Shown: piece by piece, positions 8,844 through 16,831 of the stretch
Numbering within the stretch: position 1 is the stretch's first letter
How the letters are laid out: each line of letters starts with the position of its first letter
NCBI RefSeq assembly: GCF_000177235.2
Contig: NC_014829.1
Location: forward strand, 310,001-374,000
Length of the DNA stretch: 64,000 nt
Source: Evansella cellulosilytica DSM 2522
GTDB taxonomy: Bacteria; Bacillota; Bacilli; Bacillales; Salisediminibacteriaceae
Direction: 5' to 3'
The notes under the pieces: model-generated
What the model was told of the DNA's origin: nothing
Database searches by the model: none
What the model saw: the letters and a program-made list of their open reading frames with translations, nothing else
Translations under genes and position numbers: made by a program

Positions 8844-9105
8844 CTATACCTGAGTCCGTTACTGGCGGACGCACCCTAAAAATTTGTTACAAAATTCAAT
8901 AATACTTGCTTCAAAAATGGTATCACAGCACGTAGGATTTAATTGAAATTTGGTAATCATAGTCCCTGGTTCCCAACAATTAAACGGATCTATTATGCTT
9001 TTTCCTCTTGATCCAATATTATAAAATGTGATTTGAAGCCTGAAAAAATAGTATGATAATCAGGATTTTAAGAATCTAAAGAACAGTTCAAAGTTCATAA
9101 ACGAA

Positions 9106-9239
9106 GTTGATATGACAGGAATCTAGGAGACTCCTGCGGGAAAAGCGAGCCTGGCGAGATCCCACAGAACGAAACGGAGTGGAGTTTGAGGAAGCTCGCG
9201 GTTCGTTCGCGGAAAGCGAGTAGATGCTGGCATATCAAC
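9106..9239. repeat. GTTGAT-bounded palindromic repeat
   Basis: The gap 8844-9397 shows no gene. Perfect 9-base ends GTTGATATG (9106-9114) and CATATCAAC (9231-9239) enclose ACTCCTGCGGGAAAAGCGAG and GGTTCGTTCGCGGAAAGCGA. Core words are shared, inverted, with the element at 91-260. Confidence 0.65.
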
Positions 9240-9397
9240 TACTATCACGGATTTAGGTATAGTATCAAGTAAGAATTTTCCTATAAAAATATCAAATCGT
9301 CTACTCACCACGCTGTAAAAAAAGTAAAATGAAGAGAGGGCTTTGTTTACAAAAAAGAATTGCATAACAAAAACGGATAGTAGGGGGCGGTATTAAA

Positions 9398-9838
9398 ATG
9401 AAATCTCTATCAGTAATATTTGTTTTGTTATCTATGATTACCTTTAGATCTTGTGGGGAGGCGCAAGCACATTCAGATGTCACGCTAACCTTAACCCCGT
9501 CCTACGTAGAAGATACTCTTTATTTAACACCAGTGATTACCTATTTAGGGGATAATCTAACAACATTTATTTATGTTAATGAAATGGCGTATATTGAGCG
9601 TGTGGAAACTGATGAGGAAGAGGTTATATATGAGCATGACGATTCAGGTTTTGATGTAGACCAAAGACTAGAGCTTGATGAAGAAGATGAAGTAGCAGGG
9701 AATACAGTTGTTCTAGAAGGGATTGAACCAGGCTTTTATGTCGTTCATTTAGTTGCCGATTTTTCAACCGAATTGGAAGAGGGAATGGAACAAGACTTTT
9801 CTCATCGAATGAGACAAACGATTGAAGTGAGGGATTAA
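9398..9838 (+). CDS. secreted or lipid-anchored acidic protein, unknown
   Basis: 146 aa, not recognised. ATG 9398 follows GTAGGGGGCGG. Residues 1-25 form a signal peptide ending in FRSCGEAQAHS. The Cys could be lipidated, but Arg at -2 makes the lipobox poor, so cleavage after AQA is equally likely. The mature part is beta-rich and very acidic: DEEEVIYEHDDSGFDVDQ and LDEEDEVAG, then a conserved-looking EPGFYVVHLVADFS strand. This resembles the Ig-like folds of BsuPI-type proteins, but no clear motif is seen. It precedes ribokinase by 33 bp on the same strand; a functional link is doubtful. Confidence 0.6.
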   Translation: MKSLSVIFVLLSMITFRSCGEAQAHSDVTLTLTPSYVEDTLYLTPVITYLGDNLTTFIYVNEMAYIERVETDEEEVIYEHDDSGFDVDQRLELDEEDEVAGNTVVLEGIEPGFYVVHLVADFSTELEEGMEQDFSHRMRQTIEVRD

Positions 9839-9871
9839 GTAAATAATTTTATTTGACAAGTAGGTGTGACG

Positions 9872-10762
9872 ATGACAGAGAAGCCGTTAATTACCGTGAT
9901 TGGTAGTTTAAATATGGATATGGTGACGACCGCGAAAACAATGCCAAGGGAAGGGGAAACGATTCATGGAGAGTCGTTTAAAATGGTTCCTGGTGGAAAG
10001 GGTGCAAACCAGGCCATCGCTGCTGCCCGACTAGGTGGTCATGTGCAATTTATTGGCATGGTAGGAGATGATCCGTTTGGTCACCATTTAATAAAGGTGT
10101 TAAAAAATGAAGGGATCAAACGTAATGAAGTGAAAATTGTTCCAAATACGAGTACGGGAGTTGCGACAATACTACTTTCCGAAAATAACAATCGAATTAT
10201 TGTAACAGAAGGAGCAAACGGCTACGTTACTAAAGCGTATTTAGAAAAATTGAAAGAGAGAATACTAGAGAGCACGATCGTTTTAATACAATTTGAGATT
10301 CCTTTAGAAGCGATATACTACACGTTAGAAATATGCACACAAAATAATATTCAAGTGGTCATTAATCCAGCGCCAGCAAAGCAACTGCCAACTTCAATGT
10401 GGAAAAAGGCAACGTTTATTACTCCGAATGAGACAGAATTGAAGGAGCTGTTTACAGCAAGAGCAAGGGAGCATTTAGGAGAGAAATTGATTGTTACTAA
10501 GGGGGAAAATGGGGTTGTATTTAAAAGTCATGGAGAAGACATACATATTCCATCCTATCCAGTAGAAGTAGTTGATACGACAGGAGCGGGAGATACTTTT
10601 AACGGTGCATTCGTAGTTGCCTTAACCGAAGGAAAAAGTATAAAAGATAGCGTCAACTTTGCAAATGCTGCTGCCGCACTCTCGATAAAAAAATTTGGTG
10701 CGCAAGGTGGTGTGCCAAATAGAATAAAATTAGATGAATTTTTAAATCGCTTAAGACCATGA
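9872..10762 (+). CDS. rbsK: ribokinase (PfkB family)
   Basis: Cytosolic carbohydrate kinase, 296 aa. PfkB signature 1 is at residues 37-58 (VPGGKGANQAIAAARLGG) and signature 2 reads DTTGAGDTFNGAF, with the catalytic Asp in GAGD. The N-terminal VIGSLNMDMV and the IRVLKN-type lid region fit ribokinase better than fructokinase. I use ATG 9872 behind AGGTG; GTG 9866 would add two residues. No rbsR, rbsD or ABC genes lie beside it, so it may scavenge ribose from nucleoside turnover. It could also serve another pentose or ketohexose, since PfkB specificity is hard to read. Confidence 0.85.
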   Translation: MTEKPLITVIGSLNMDMVTTAKTMPREGETIHGESFKMVPGGKGANQAIAAARLGGHVQFIGMVGDDPFGHHLIKVLKNEGIKRNEVKIVPNTSTGVATILLSENNNRIIVTEGANGYVTKAYLEKLKERILESTIVLIQFEIPLEAIYYTLEICTQNNIQVVINPAPAKQLPTSMWKKATFITPNETELKELFTARAREHLGEKLIVTKGENGVVFKSHGEDIHIPSYPVEVVDTTGAGDTFNGAFVVALTEGKSIKDSVNFANAAAALSIKKFGAQGGVPNRIKLDEFLNRLRP

Positions 10763-10836
10763 AAGCCCTTTCACGGCGCGGTTTTAATCGACTTTTTCAT
10801 TACTATTTCATATAAAAATGATGGAGGAAATCACAT

Positions 10837-10917
10837 GTGAAAACGGCCCAAACCATTGCCATTAAAGGAAAAACTTGTTTACACTTCCAAATACAATATG
10901 TTATTATCAAAAAGTAA
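10837..10917 (+). CDS. possible 26-aa leader peptide upstream of cspA
   Basis: GTG 10837 follows GGAGG by 9 bases and opens a 26-codon frame (MKTAQTIAIKGKTCLHF...) ending at TAA 10917, about 100 bases before cspA. The frame is short and the codon evidence thin. It could be a small regulatory peptide, or chance within the long cspA leader. No homologue comes to mind. Confidence 0.25.
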   Translation: MKTAQTIAIKGKTCLHFQIQYVIIKK

Positions 10918-11018
10918 ATGTTTTGAAATCGAAAAACGTTTTAAGGCCTCAGTAAGGCAGAAATAGTTTTACGGTATTCAAAGATTTAACTTTCATTTAT
11001 ATTAAGGAGGCCGTTAAC

Positions 11019-11216
11019 ATGACTGGCAAAGTAAAATGGTTTAATTCAGAAAAAGGATTTGGATTTATCGAGCGTGAAGGTGGAGACGACGTATTTGTAC
11101 ACTTCTCTGCAATTCAAGGGGAAGGCTTCAAAACATTAGAAGAAGGCCAAGAGGTTGAATTCGAAATCGTTGATGGCGATCGTGGTCCACAAGCTGCTAA
11201 CGTAGTAAAACTTTAA
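11019..11216 (+). CDS. cold-shock protein, CspA/CspB family
   Basis: A 65-aa single-strand nucleic-acid-binding OB-fold protein and RNA chaperone. RNP1 reads KGFGFIE (residues 13-19) and RNP2 reads VFVHFSAI. The length and sequence match Bacillus CspB/C/D. AAGGAGG sits before ATG 11019. The upstream 100 bases are AT-rich with a KGCCTCAGTAAGGC-like stem and a TTTTACGGTATTC stretch, probably the structured leader typical of cold-shock mRNAs. A terminator hairpin follows directly, so it is monocistronic. Which of the paralogues it is cannot be decided. Confidence 0.95.
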   Translation: MTGKVKWFNSEKGFGFIEREGGDDVFVHFSAIQGEGFKTLEEGQEVEFEIVDGDRGPQAANVVKL

Positions 11217-11234
11217 TTTTTAACAATACATCAA

Positions 11235-11272
11235 AAGCTTACTCTTGATATTATCAGGAGTAGGCTTTTTTA
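11235..11272 (+). terminator. terminator after cspA
   Basis: A 16-base stem (11235-11250 with 11252-11267, a few mismatches) reading AAGCTTACTCTTGATA, followed by TTTTTT. Confidence 0.8.
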
Positions 11273-11370
11273 AAATATGTAGGCAACTAAATGCACCCTC
11301 ACTAGGTGAGGGGAGACAGTGTGGCTATCTCATAAGCTAAAAAAGTGTAAGTATTGGGTATACACGACTC

Positions 11371-11430
11371 ACGCCATTATAGATTCCCACTTATAGTAGT
11401 GATTGCGAGGGCTCCGCACATTGTTTAAGC
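11371..11430. repeat. dispersed ATTATAG...TTATAGT / GCGCACATTG repeat
   Basis: This partial copy of the repeat seen at 4868-4936 and 30170-30238 fills most of the cspA-kinase gap: a CATTATAG...CTTATAGTAG pair, then GATTGCGAGGGCTCCGCACA. Confidence 0.45.
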
Positions 11431-11459
11431 ATTTAGAAAGTAGAAGGTAGGTGTGTCGA

Positions 11460-12335
11460 TTGGATCAATCGTTTCAAGACATCATCGTGGGTGTCCATGG
11501 AGAAAAAGGGAAGGAATGGCTTACCCATTTTTCCACCCTCAAAAAAGAAGTTGAAGATAGGTTTGAGATAAATATAGAAGAAACATTTAAGCTATCCTAT
11601 AACTTTGTGGCAAAAGCTGTACATAGAAAAACGAAAGCGCCAGTTGTCGTGAAAATGGGTGTTCCGAATGAAGAGTTGACATTGGAAATGCTAGCGTTAC
11701 AAGCCTTTAACGGAAGGGGAGCGATTTCGCTAATCGACAAAGATGATTCCTTAGGTGCATTTCTATTACCATATATTCAAGGGGAGCAACATGGTTCATT
11801 AACAAATGTGGAAGCGACCATTGCTGTTATGAAAGATCTTCCTATTATAGAAAAACAGATTGACCACTTTCCTACAGTGCATAAATTGTTTCAAGCCTTT
11901 CATAAGCATAGAGTAAGAAATGGTGGAACTTCTGGCGTCATTGATCCGGTTATTTTCCATGAAGCAGAACGTATGGTAGACGACCTTCTTTCATCAGAGA
12001 AATATAGATGTTTATTACATGGAGACCTTCATGGTGGGAATATTATGCATGATCGGTTACAGTGGATCATGCTTGATCCAAAGGGTGTAGCTGGTGAGCG
12101 GGAATTTGAACCGGCACAATTTTTCTTAAATGCACCATTGGATTTATTGGCTAATAGTAAAGTAATGGACGGATGGTTACGTAAATTTGAGAGTACTCTT
12201 CATTTAGAGCGTAATAGAGTTCTCGCCTGGGCATTTTGTAAAGGGGTTTTATCAAGTGTATGGTCCATAGAGAGCAATGAACAGAATTGGCAATGGGCTA
12301 TAAAAAGAGCAGAAATCATTAAAAGTTATATGTGA
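11460..12335 (+). CDS. APH(6)/Hur-type phosphotransferase
   Basis: Protein-kinase-fold small-molecule phosphotransferase, 291 aa. The catalytic loop LLHGDLHGGNIMHD (the HGDLHxxN Brenner motif) is followed by the metal-binding WIMLDPKGVAGE. The LDPKGVAGEREFE wording is typical of the aminoglycoside/hydroxyurea phosphotransferase family. An N-terminal APVVVKMG strand holds the ATP Lys. TTG 11460 is chosen because AGGTG is 6 bases upstream, while GTG 11451 would be too close to its RBS. Chromosomal members in Bacillus rarely have a proven substrate, so streptomycin phosphorylation is possible but not shown. It lies just before two fluoride-channel genes on the same strand. Confidence 0.8.
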   Translation: MDQSFQDIIVGVHGEKGKEWLTHFSTLKKEVEDRFEINIEETFKLSYNFVAKAVHRKTKAPVVVKMGVPNEELTLEMLALQAFNGRGAISLIDKDDSLGAFLLPYIQGEQHGSLTNVEATIAVMKDLPIIEKQIDHFPTVHKLFQAFHKHRVRNGGTSGVIDPVIFHEAERMVDDLLSSEKYRCLLHGDLHGGNIMHDRLQWIMLDPKGVAGEREFEPAQFFLNAPLDLLANSKVMDGWLRKFESTLHLERNRVLAWAFCKGVLSSVWSIESNEQNWQWAIKRAEIIKSYM

Positions 12336-12363
12336 ATGCTATATGAAGCAAGGAAGGATAGAC

Positions 12364-12771
12364 ATGAATAAACATGGATTAGTCATCATTGCCATCTTTT
12401 TGGGTGGTGCTTTAGGTACGTTATTTCGTTACTTTATCAATATGCAAGTAGTGGACTTACTTTTTCCGCTAGGAACTGTAATGGAGAATATTGCGGGGAG
12501 CTTTCTTTTGGGAGCACTGACCGCATACATATTAGTGAAAAAAGTAAACCCAATAATAAAAGAGGGACTTGGAGTAGGCTTTTGTGGTGGGTTTACAACG
12601 ATGTCTACATTAGCGGCAGATACTGTATTTTTATCAACCGAATCATCTATGATTTCTTTAGTCATCTACATAACGCTTTCGCTATTTGGTGGCATTACCG
12701 CAGCCTATTTAGGGATGGGGTTAAGTACGGTCATGTTGAAAAAAGCGGTAAAGGCGGGTGACATCGAATGA
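12364..12771 (+). CDS. crcB: fluoride channel subunit FluC/CrcB, copy 1
   Basis: A small four-helix membrane protein, 135 aa. Fluc channels export F- as dual-topology dimers, or as heterodimers when two genes are adjacent. The signature is visible: GGALGTLFRYFIN near the N-terminus and GFCGGFTTMSTLAAD in helix 3. ATG 12364 follows AAGGAAGG; an ATG 21 bases upstream is in frame but lacks an RBS. It overlaps the next gene by the ATGA arrangement, so the two are translationally coupled. I see no fluoride-riboswitch consensus upstream. Confidence 0.93.
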   Translation: MNKHGLVIIAIFLGGALGTLFRYFINMQVVDLLFPLGTVMENIAGSFLLGALTAYILVKKVNPIIKEGLGVGFCGGFTTMSTLAADTVFLSTESSMISLVIYITLSLFGGITAAYLGMGLSTVMLKKAVKAGDIE

Positions 12772-13142
12772 ACATCTTGTTTGTTGCCTTAGGTGGCGGA
12801 ATTGGTGCTGTTTGTCGCTATTTTCTAGGAGTATGGCTGAAAACAAATACGAAGGAGCGTTTTATCCCGACAGCCATGCTCATAGTGAATGTTTTAGGGT
12901 CATTTGGACTTGGGTTATTTTTGAACATCGTATATGGTGCAATTCCACTATTAGTAGATGCTGAGCTTCCGTTTCTGCTGATAGGTATTGGCTTTTTTGG
13001 TGCCTTTACAACGTATTCCACCTTTAGTGTTGAGGCTGTGACACTATTACAGAAGAAGAAGTGGAAGGCATTTACGAGTTATGTTGTACTTTCTATTGGA
13101 GGAAGTATAGCTGCATTTATCATTGCTTTTACAATAATATAA
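12768..13142 (+). CDS. crcB: fluoride channel subunit FluC/CrcB, copy 2
   Basis: 124 aa, four transmembrane helices, with GGGIGAVCRYFLG at the start and GFFGAFTTYSTFSVE in helix 3, the Phe-box region lining the ion path. The start codon overlaps the stop of copy 1 (ATGA). Paired crcB genes generally encode opposite-facing subunits of one heterodimeric fluoride exporter in the plasma membrane; this follows family knowledge. A terminator hairpin follows within 40 bp. Confidence 0.93.
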   Translation: MNILFVALGGGIGAVCRYFLGVWLKTNTKERFIPTAMLIVNVLGSFGLGLFLNIVYGAIPLLVDAELPFLLIGIGFFGAFTTYSTFSVEAVTLLQKKKWKAFTSYVVLSIGGSIAAFIIAFTII

Positions 13143-13153
13143 ATGAAGAAGCG

Positions 13154-13190
13154 AGTGAATGGCTACGAAGCGATTCACTTTTTTTTATTT
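13154..13190 (+). terminator. terminator after crcB pair
   Basis: AGTGAAT (13154-13160) pairs with ATTCACT (13173-13179), followed by an eight-base T run. Confidence 0.75.
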
Positions 13191-13577
13191 TATATCGCCT
13201 TAAAAGATTTATAGCTTAAACTTTACCCTCCTCTTCTACGGTAAGCCAACATTGAATCGTGATGATCTTTGTGGTTCCTTTAGCTCATTTGGTTAAGACT
13301 AGGCAAGAAATTGCCACTCTTTTTACAGGAGTATCCTTTTCCAAAAATTCCTCCTTTAAACTAATCTTGATAGTCGAAAAAAGATGAATTATGAAACATA
13401 ATAGTACACCAAAATTGTTCTATATATAAAACAAAAATAACAGTAAAAATTTCCAAATCGTTAGAATATTGAAGGTATAAGTAGTTATCAGGAGAATTGT
13501 GTTCTTAATAACGAAAAAACCGTTGAATATGGTGTTTTTCTTTTCATTTTACATCGCCTATACTATGGGTACAAATT

Positions 13578-13616
13578 CGTTATAAAGAACTTTAAGGTGA
13601 TTTATTCTTTATAACG
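13578..13616. promoter_or_regulatory. 12-bp perfect inverted repeat upstream of tasA
   Basis: CGTTATAAAGAA (13578-13589) and its exact complement (13605-13616) are separated by 15 bp, 150 bp before tasA. The left arm overlaps AAAGAAC (13584-13590), the complement of the SinR-type word GTTCTTT, and another GTTCTTA is at 13501. It is a candidate repressor operator. The rest of 13190-13577 is AT-rich with no gene. Confidence 0.45.
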
Positions 13617-13660
13617 GTTGTTGTTTTTATGAAAAATATGAACCGTTTTATTTTGATATG

Positions 13661-13714
13661 GGGAGAATGCTCCCTTGATTGATTTGGTTGGATTCTTTGC
13701 AGGAGCAAAGATTC
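13661..13714 (+). promoter_or_regulatory. two-hairpin leader of tasA
   Basis: Hairpin GGGAG-AATG-CTCCC (13661-13674) is followed by GATTCTTTGC (13691-13700) pairing with GCAAAGATTC (13705-13714, one mismatch). They may stabilise the abundant tasA mRNA or regulate it. The sequence does not match the c-di-GMP aptamers that I know. Confidence 0.4.
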
Positions 13715-13763
13715 ACATAAATAATACATACCCGTTAAGGGTCGAAAGGGAGGAATTATTTTT

Positions 13764-14453
13764 ATGAGTATTAAGAAAAAGTTAAGCATGGGAGTTCTGA
13801 CTGCTGCGCTAGGTTTAGCATTGATCGGAGGAGGAACATTTGCCTACTTCAGTGATACTGCAACTCAAACGAATACGTTTGCATCAGGGACAATTGATTT
13901 AGATGTCGATCCAGAAGTGCAAGTAGCTATGTATAACTTGAAGCCTGGGGATTGGATGCCTAGAAGCTTTGAGCTTCAAAACAACGGGTCGTTAGATATT
14001 AAATATGTAGACTTAAATACTGAGTACTCTGTAACTGACTCAGACGGTGATGCAGTTGTACCTGGCCTTGCTGACGAATATGCTAAACAATTAATTGTTC
14101 AATTCTTAAATAATACAACTGGTGATGAAGATTACGAAGTATTGTTTGAAGTATCATTGTATGACTTAGCTAACTTAACACCAGAAGACTTAGCTACAAA
14201 GATTGATGTTGATACTGTGATGACACATCCAGGTATTTGGATTCCAGTATTTGGAGGAGGGTTCTGGTTGAAACAACCTCAATATGAAGATATTTCTGAA
14301 GAAATCACTGGTATAGCTGCTGGTGATACTGCAGACTTCGACGTACAGTTCCGCTTCAATGACACTGGTGAGCGTCAAAACGACCTTCAAGGGTTAAACT
14401 TAGAGCTTACTTGGACATTCGAAGGATTCCAAACTGATGGTGAAGAAAGATAA
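13764..14453 (+). CDS. tasA: TasA/CalY family biofilm fibre protein
   Basis: 229 aa. The N-terminal signal (LSMGVLTAALGLALIGGG-TFAYFSDT) is the SipW-dependent type, and the YFSDT-x-T start of the mature protein is diagnostic of TasA/camelysin. The body holds the family's NLKPGDWMPRSFELQNNGSL segment, about residues 59-78, and ends with a beta-strand LELTWTFEG. It forms extracellular matrix fibres; CalY relatives were also called camelysins. GGGAGG precedes ATG 13764. It is the first gene of a cluster with tapA, sipW and a fourth TasA-like protein, followed by a hairpin that may let tasA be expressed above the rest. Confidence 0.93.
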   Translation: MSIKKKLSMGVLTAALGLALIGGGTFAYFSDTATQTNTFASGTIDLDVDPEVQVAMYNLKPGDWMPRSFELQNNGSLDIKYVDLNTEYSVTDSDGDAVVPGLADEYAKQLIVQFLNNTTGDEDYEVLFEVSLYDLANLTPEDLATKIDVDTVMTHPGIWIPVFGGGFWLKQPQYEDISEEITGIAAGDTADFDVQFRFNDTGERQNDLQGLNLELTWTFEGFQTDGEER

Positions 14454-14467
14454 TTTCAACGAAAAGT

Positions 14468-14500
14468 GGAAAGGCGAGTTTATCTCGCCTTTCCCCCTAT
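14468..14500 (+). terminator. hairpin between tasA and tapA (possible attenuator)
   Basis: A perfect 11-bp stem GGAAAGGCGAG (14468-14478) with its complement (14484-14494) and a 5-base loop. The following CCCTATTTATTTC is only weakly U-rich, so partial read-through into tapA is likely. Confidence 0.65.
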
Positions 14501-14595
14501 TTATTTCTTATCATACATTTACAAGTTGATTGTATATAGATGATAGGAAATAAAGTGTTATTGATAGACCGATACATAAAGGGGAGGAATGTACG

Positions 14596-15429
14596 GTGAG
14601 GAGTACACGTTCCAAAAGGTATAGAAGAAGGTTCAAGAAGATTGGTATGACAACCCAAGTGCTAGTCATCATGTACGCAGCTGTAGCTTCTACTTCTGTG
14701 TTATCTTCAGGGACCGTAGCGTACTATAGCAACCAGTCGTCAGCAAGTACAACAATATCTTCGGCAGCTTATTGGTGGGATGGTAGCAACCTAGACTTTA
14801 TAGGTAAAAACACTCAAAATGTGAAGGCATGTGCACCTATCGAAATTACTGTTGAATTAAAGAATAAGGGCTTTGACATGACAGAGACTACCGTGTTTGA
14901 AGTTTATTTTGCTGCAACCGGAAACCCTGAACAAAATGGTGATAAAGATGGGGAAGGCACTGTTGAAAAACTGAGTGCGGGGGAAATAACGAACCTTACG
15001 TATACGGCTGAGAAAGATGGTTTTTATACATTTAAAGTTTATCAACTGCCAGGGTTTGAAGATAACTACGACGAAATTCAGGAAATATGGAGTGAGAAGG
15101 TCCATGTAAACTGTAATGCGGCAAAGAATGAAGTTGAAATAGAGGAAGACGATATCGAAATAGAATCTGAGCAGGAGTCTGAAACAAATGAGGAAGAGGA
15201 TCAAAAGTCGCTGCAAGAAGAGAAAGCAAAGAAAGAAGATGAACTAGAAGATACATCAGATAATAAAAAGGAAAAAGAAGAAAATGATAAAGAAATGAAA
15301 GAAGACAGTGATGACGCAGAAGAAAAGATAGAAAAAGAAGAGGATAAAAAAGAGAAATCAGAAGAGGAAGTTAAAACAAAGGATATAGAAAAAAAGGATG
15401 AGTCTAAGGAGAAGAAGGAAGGGGAATAA
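14596..15429 (+). CDS. tapA: TapA-like amyloid fibre assembly/anchoring protein
   Basis: 277 aa. A basic N-terminus (RSKRYRRRFKK) and hydrophobic signal end in SGTVAYYSNQSSAS, a SipW-type site. The folded domain (residues about 45-172) shares with TapA the ordered Cys residues (KACAPIEITVELKNKG and VHVNCN), a GFYTFKVYQLPGFE strand and a WSEKV motif. From residue 176 the last 100 residues are an almost pure Glu/Lys/Asp tail, likely disordered; B. subtilis TapA has a similar tail. It would nucleate or anchor TasA fibres at the wall. Start: codon 14596 behind GGGGAGGAATG. The next gene, sipW, begins 3 bp after the stop. Confidence 0.85.
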   Translation: MRSTRSKRYRRRFKKIGMTTQVLVIMYAAVASTSVLSSGTVAYYSNQSSASTTISSAAYWWDGSNLDFIGKNTQNVKACAPIEITVELKNKGFDMTETTVFEVYFAATGNPEQNGDKDGEGTVEKLSAGEITNLTYTAEKDGFYTFKVYQLPGFEDNYDEIQEIWSEKVHVNCNAAKNEVEIEEDDIEIESEQESETNEEEDQKSLQEEKAKKEDELEDTSDNKKEKEENDKEMKEDSDDAEEKIEKEEDKKEKSEEEVKTKDIEKKDESKEKKEGE

Positions 15430-15432
15430 TCG

Positions 15433-16032
15433 ATGAAATATTTAAAAGTGGCCAAAAAAATAGCGAGCGGATTAGTTACTTTTACCCTCTTTGTTTCCCT
15501 TATCGCCATGGTGTTCATTGTTATCTCTACGAAAGCATCTGGAGGAGAGCCAGAGCTGTTTGGGTATCAAATAAAAACGGTTTTATCTGGTTCGATGGAG
15601 CCTGAATTTAAAACAGGATCGATTATCGCTGTAGAACCAGGTGGAGATATGACGAGGTTTCAAGAAGGAGACATTATTACCTTTGTTGAGAGAGATAATA
15701 TATTAATTACTCATAGAATAGTAGACGTTGTTCATAGTGGTGAGTACTTGATGTATGAAACTAAAGGAGACGCTAACAACGCGCCAGACAGTAGCTTAGT
15801 GTTATCTGATAATGTTGTGGCTCATTATACAGGCTTTACGATCCCGTATGTTGGCTATGTTGCAAGCTTTGCACAATCAAGAGAAGGAAGTGCACTTCTT
15901 CTTATCATACCTGGATTGATTTTATTCTTCTATGCTGCATATTCGATTTGGGATGCGATATCTCAGCTTGAAAAGAAAAATAAGAAAAAGGAACGCTTAG
16001 ATAAGGTGGATGAGGTAGAGGATCCTATATAA
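15433..16032 (+). CDS. sipW: ER-type signal peptidase I SipW
   Basis: 199 aa membrane protease that cleaves TasA- and TapA-type precursors. The catalytic Ser lies in VLSGSMEPEFKTG (about residues 48-60). The general base is His in LITHRIVDV instead of the Lys of bacterial SPases, the mark of the archaeal/ER class. A TM segment is at residues 13-32 and another at about 150-175, with a Lys/Glu-rich cytosolic tail. ATG 15433 overlaps the GGGGAATAATCG region after tapA, so it is translationally coupled. It sits between its presumed substrates. Confidence 0.94.
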   Translation: MKYLKVAKKIASGLVTFTLFVSLIAMVFIVISTKASGGEPELFGYQIKTVLSGSMEPEFKTGSIIAVEPGGDMTRFQEGDIITFVERDNILITHRIVDVVHSGEYLMYETKGDANNAPDSSLVLSDNVVAHYTGFTIPYVGYVASFAQSREGSALLLIIPGLILFFYAAYSIWDAISQLEKKNKKKERLDKVDEVEDPI

Positions 16033-16077
16033 AATTTTATTAATGGTGGTGCGAGCCGCCGAATAGAGGGTGATGCT

Positions 16078-16755
16078 ATGCAAAGGAAAATGAAAATAGT
16101 TTTTGTAGCAACGACGGGTTTTTTAGTAGCTCTTCTCTTTATCATGAGTGTTCAATATAACAATCGAACGTTTGCAGACTCTAATCCTGTGAATATTACA
16201 ACGACACCTCATAGCGTTCTTTTTGAAGTCGATAATATGAAGCCAGGAGATTGGGCTGATCGACAGCTAACGATACAAAACCGTGGAGATGTTGACTTCA
16301 CGTACCACATGGAAGTAGAGAAAACGAGTGGATCCGATAAATTATATCATGGTCTAGCCTTGGAAGTTTATGATGGTAGCGAGCTATTGTACGAAGGAAG
16401 CTTAGGGGGATTTACTGGCTTTGAACCACGCTATTTAGAAGCTTTACATGAAGAGGACTTTTTACTAACAGTGAGATTTCCAACAGAACTAGGAAATGAC
16501 TATCAAGGCTTAGATGCTGAAGTGGAATTTACCTTTATAGCAGAGGAAGTAATAAACGGAACAGAAGATGATGAAGATACAGAACAAAGACGAATTGATG
16601 ATGCCTCGTTAGAAAAAGAACCGCAGGAAGGGGATATACTCCCAACTACTGCAACAAACACATACAACTATTTGCTCATTGGTATCATTGCGCTCATCGC
16701 CGGAATTGCCTTCTTCCTTTGGAGTCGCAAAAAAAAGATGAAAATAGATAGCTAA
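16078..16755 (+). CDS. TasA-domain protein with LPTTA sortase anchor
   Basis: 225 aa. Signal sequence in residues 1-32 (ending NNRTFADSNP). A TasA-like core follows: VNITTTPHSVLFEVDNMKP then GDWADRQLTIQNRGDVDF, matching the KPGDW...LQNNG segment of the first gene. The beta-strand DAEVEFTFIAEE closes the domain near residue 160. After an acidic linker come LPTTA (residues 188-192), a hydrophobic span and SRKKKMK, a sortase sorting signal close to the LPxTA type used by class D sortases. It is probably wall-anchored and may tether TasA fibres. The YFSDT start of TasA is missing, so ordinary SPase may process it. No sortase gene is in the window. Confidence 0.8.
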   Translation: MQRKMKIVFVATTGFLVALLFIMSVQYNNRTFADSNPVNITTTPHSVLFEVDNMKPGDWADRQLTIQNRGDVDFTYHMEVEKTSGSDKLYHGLALEVYDGSELLYEGSLGGFTGFEPRYLEALHEEDFLLTVRFPTELGNDYQGLDAEVEFTFIAEEVINGTEDDEDTEQRRIDDASLEKEPQEGDILPTTATNTYNYLLIGIIALIAGIAFFLWSRKKKMKIDS

Positions 16756-16763
16756 AAAATTTA

Positions 16764-16810
16764 CCCCAAGCATTTCACTCCGTATGTGTGAAATACTTGG
16801 GGTTTCATTT
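16764..16810. terminator. bidirectional terminator
   Basis: CCCCAAGCATTTCAC (16764-16778) pairs with 16788-16802 with one mismatch. T-rich tails lie on both sides, between two convergent genes. Confidence 0.75.
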
Positions 16811-16831
16811 AAAAGGAAAATATCCTTTTAA

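Noticed and set aside
9123-9365. 80-codon minus-strand frame
   Set aside because: Sits on the GTTGAT repeat at 9106-9239 and has no RBS or protein-like pattern.
13561-13763. c-di-GMP riboswitch upstream of tasA
   Set aside because: Hairpins are present but the GGxGACGCAAAGCC-type core of the aptamer is not.
15201-15518. Ser/Phe-rich minus-strand frame of 105 codons
   Set aside because: It is the complement of the Lys/Glu-rich tail of tapA; composition is explained by that tail and there is no RBS.
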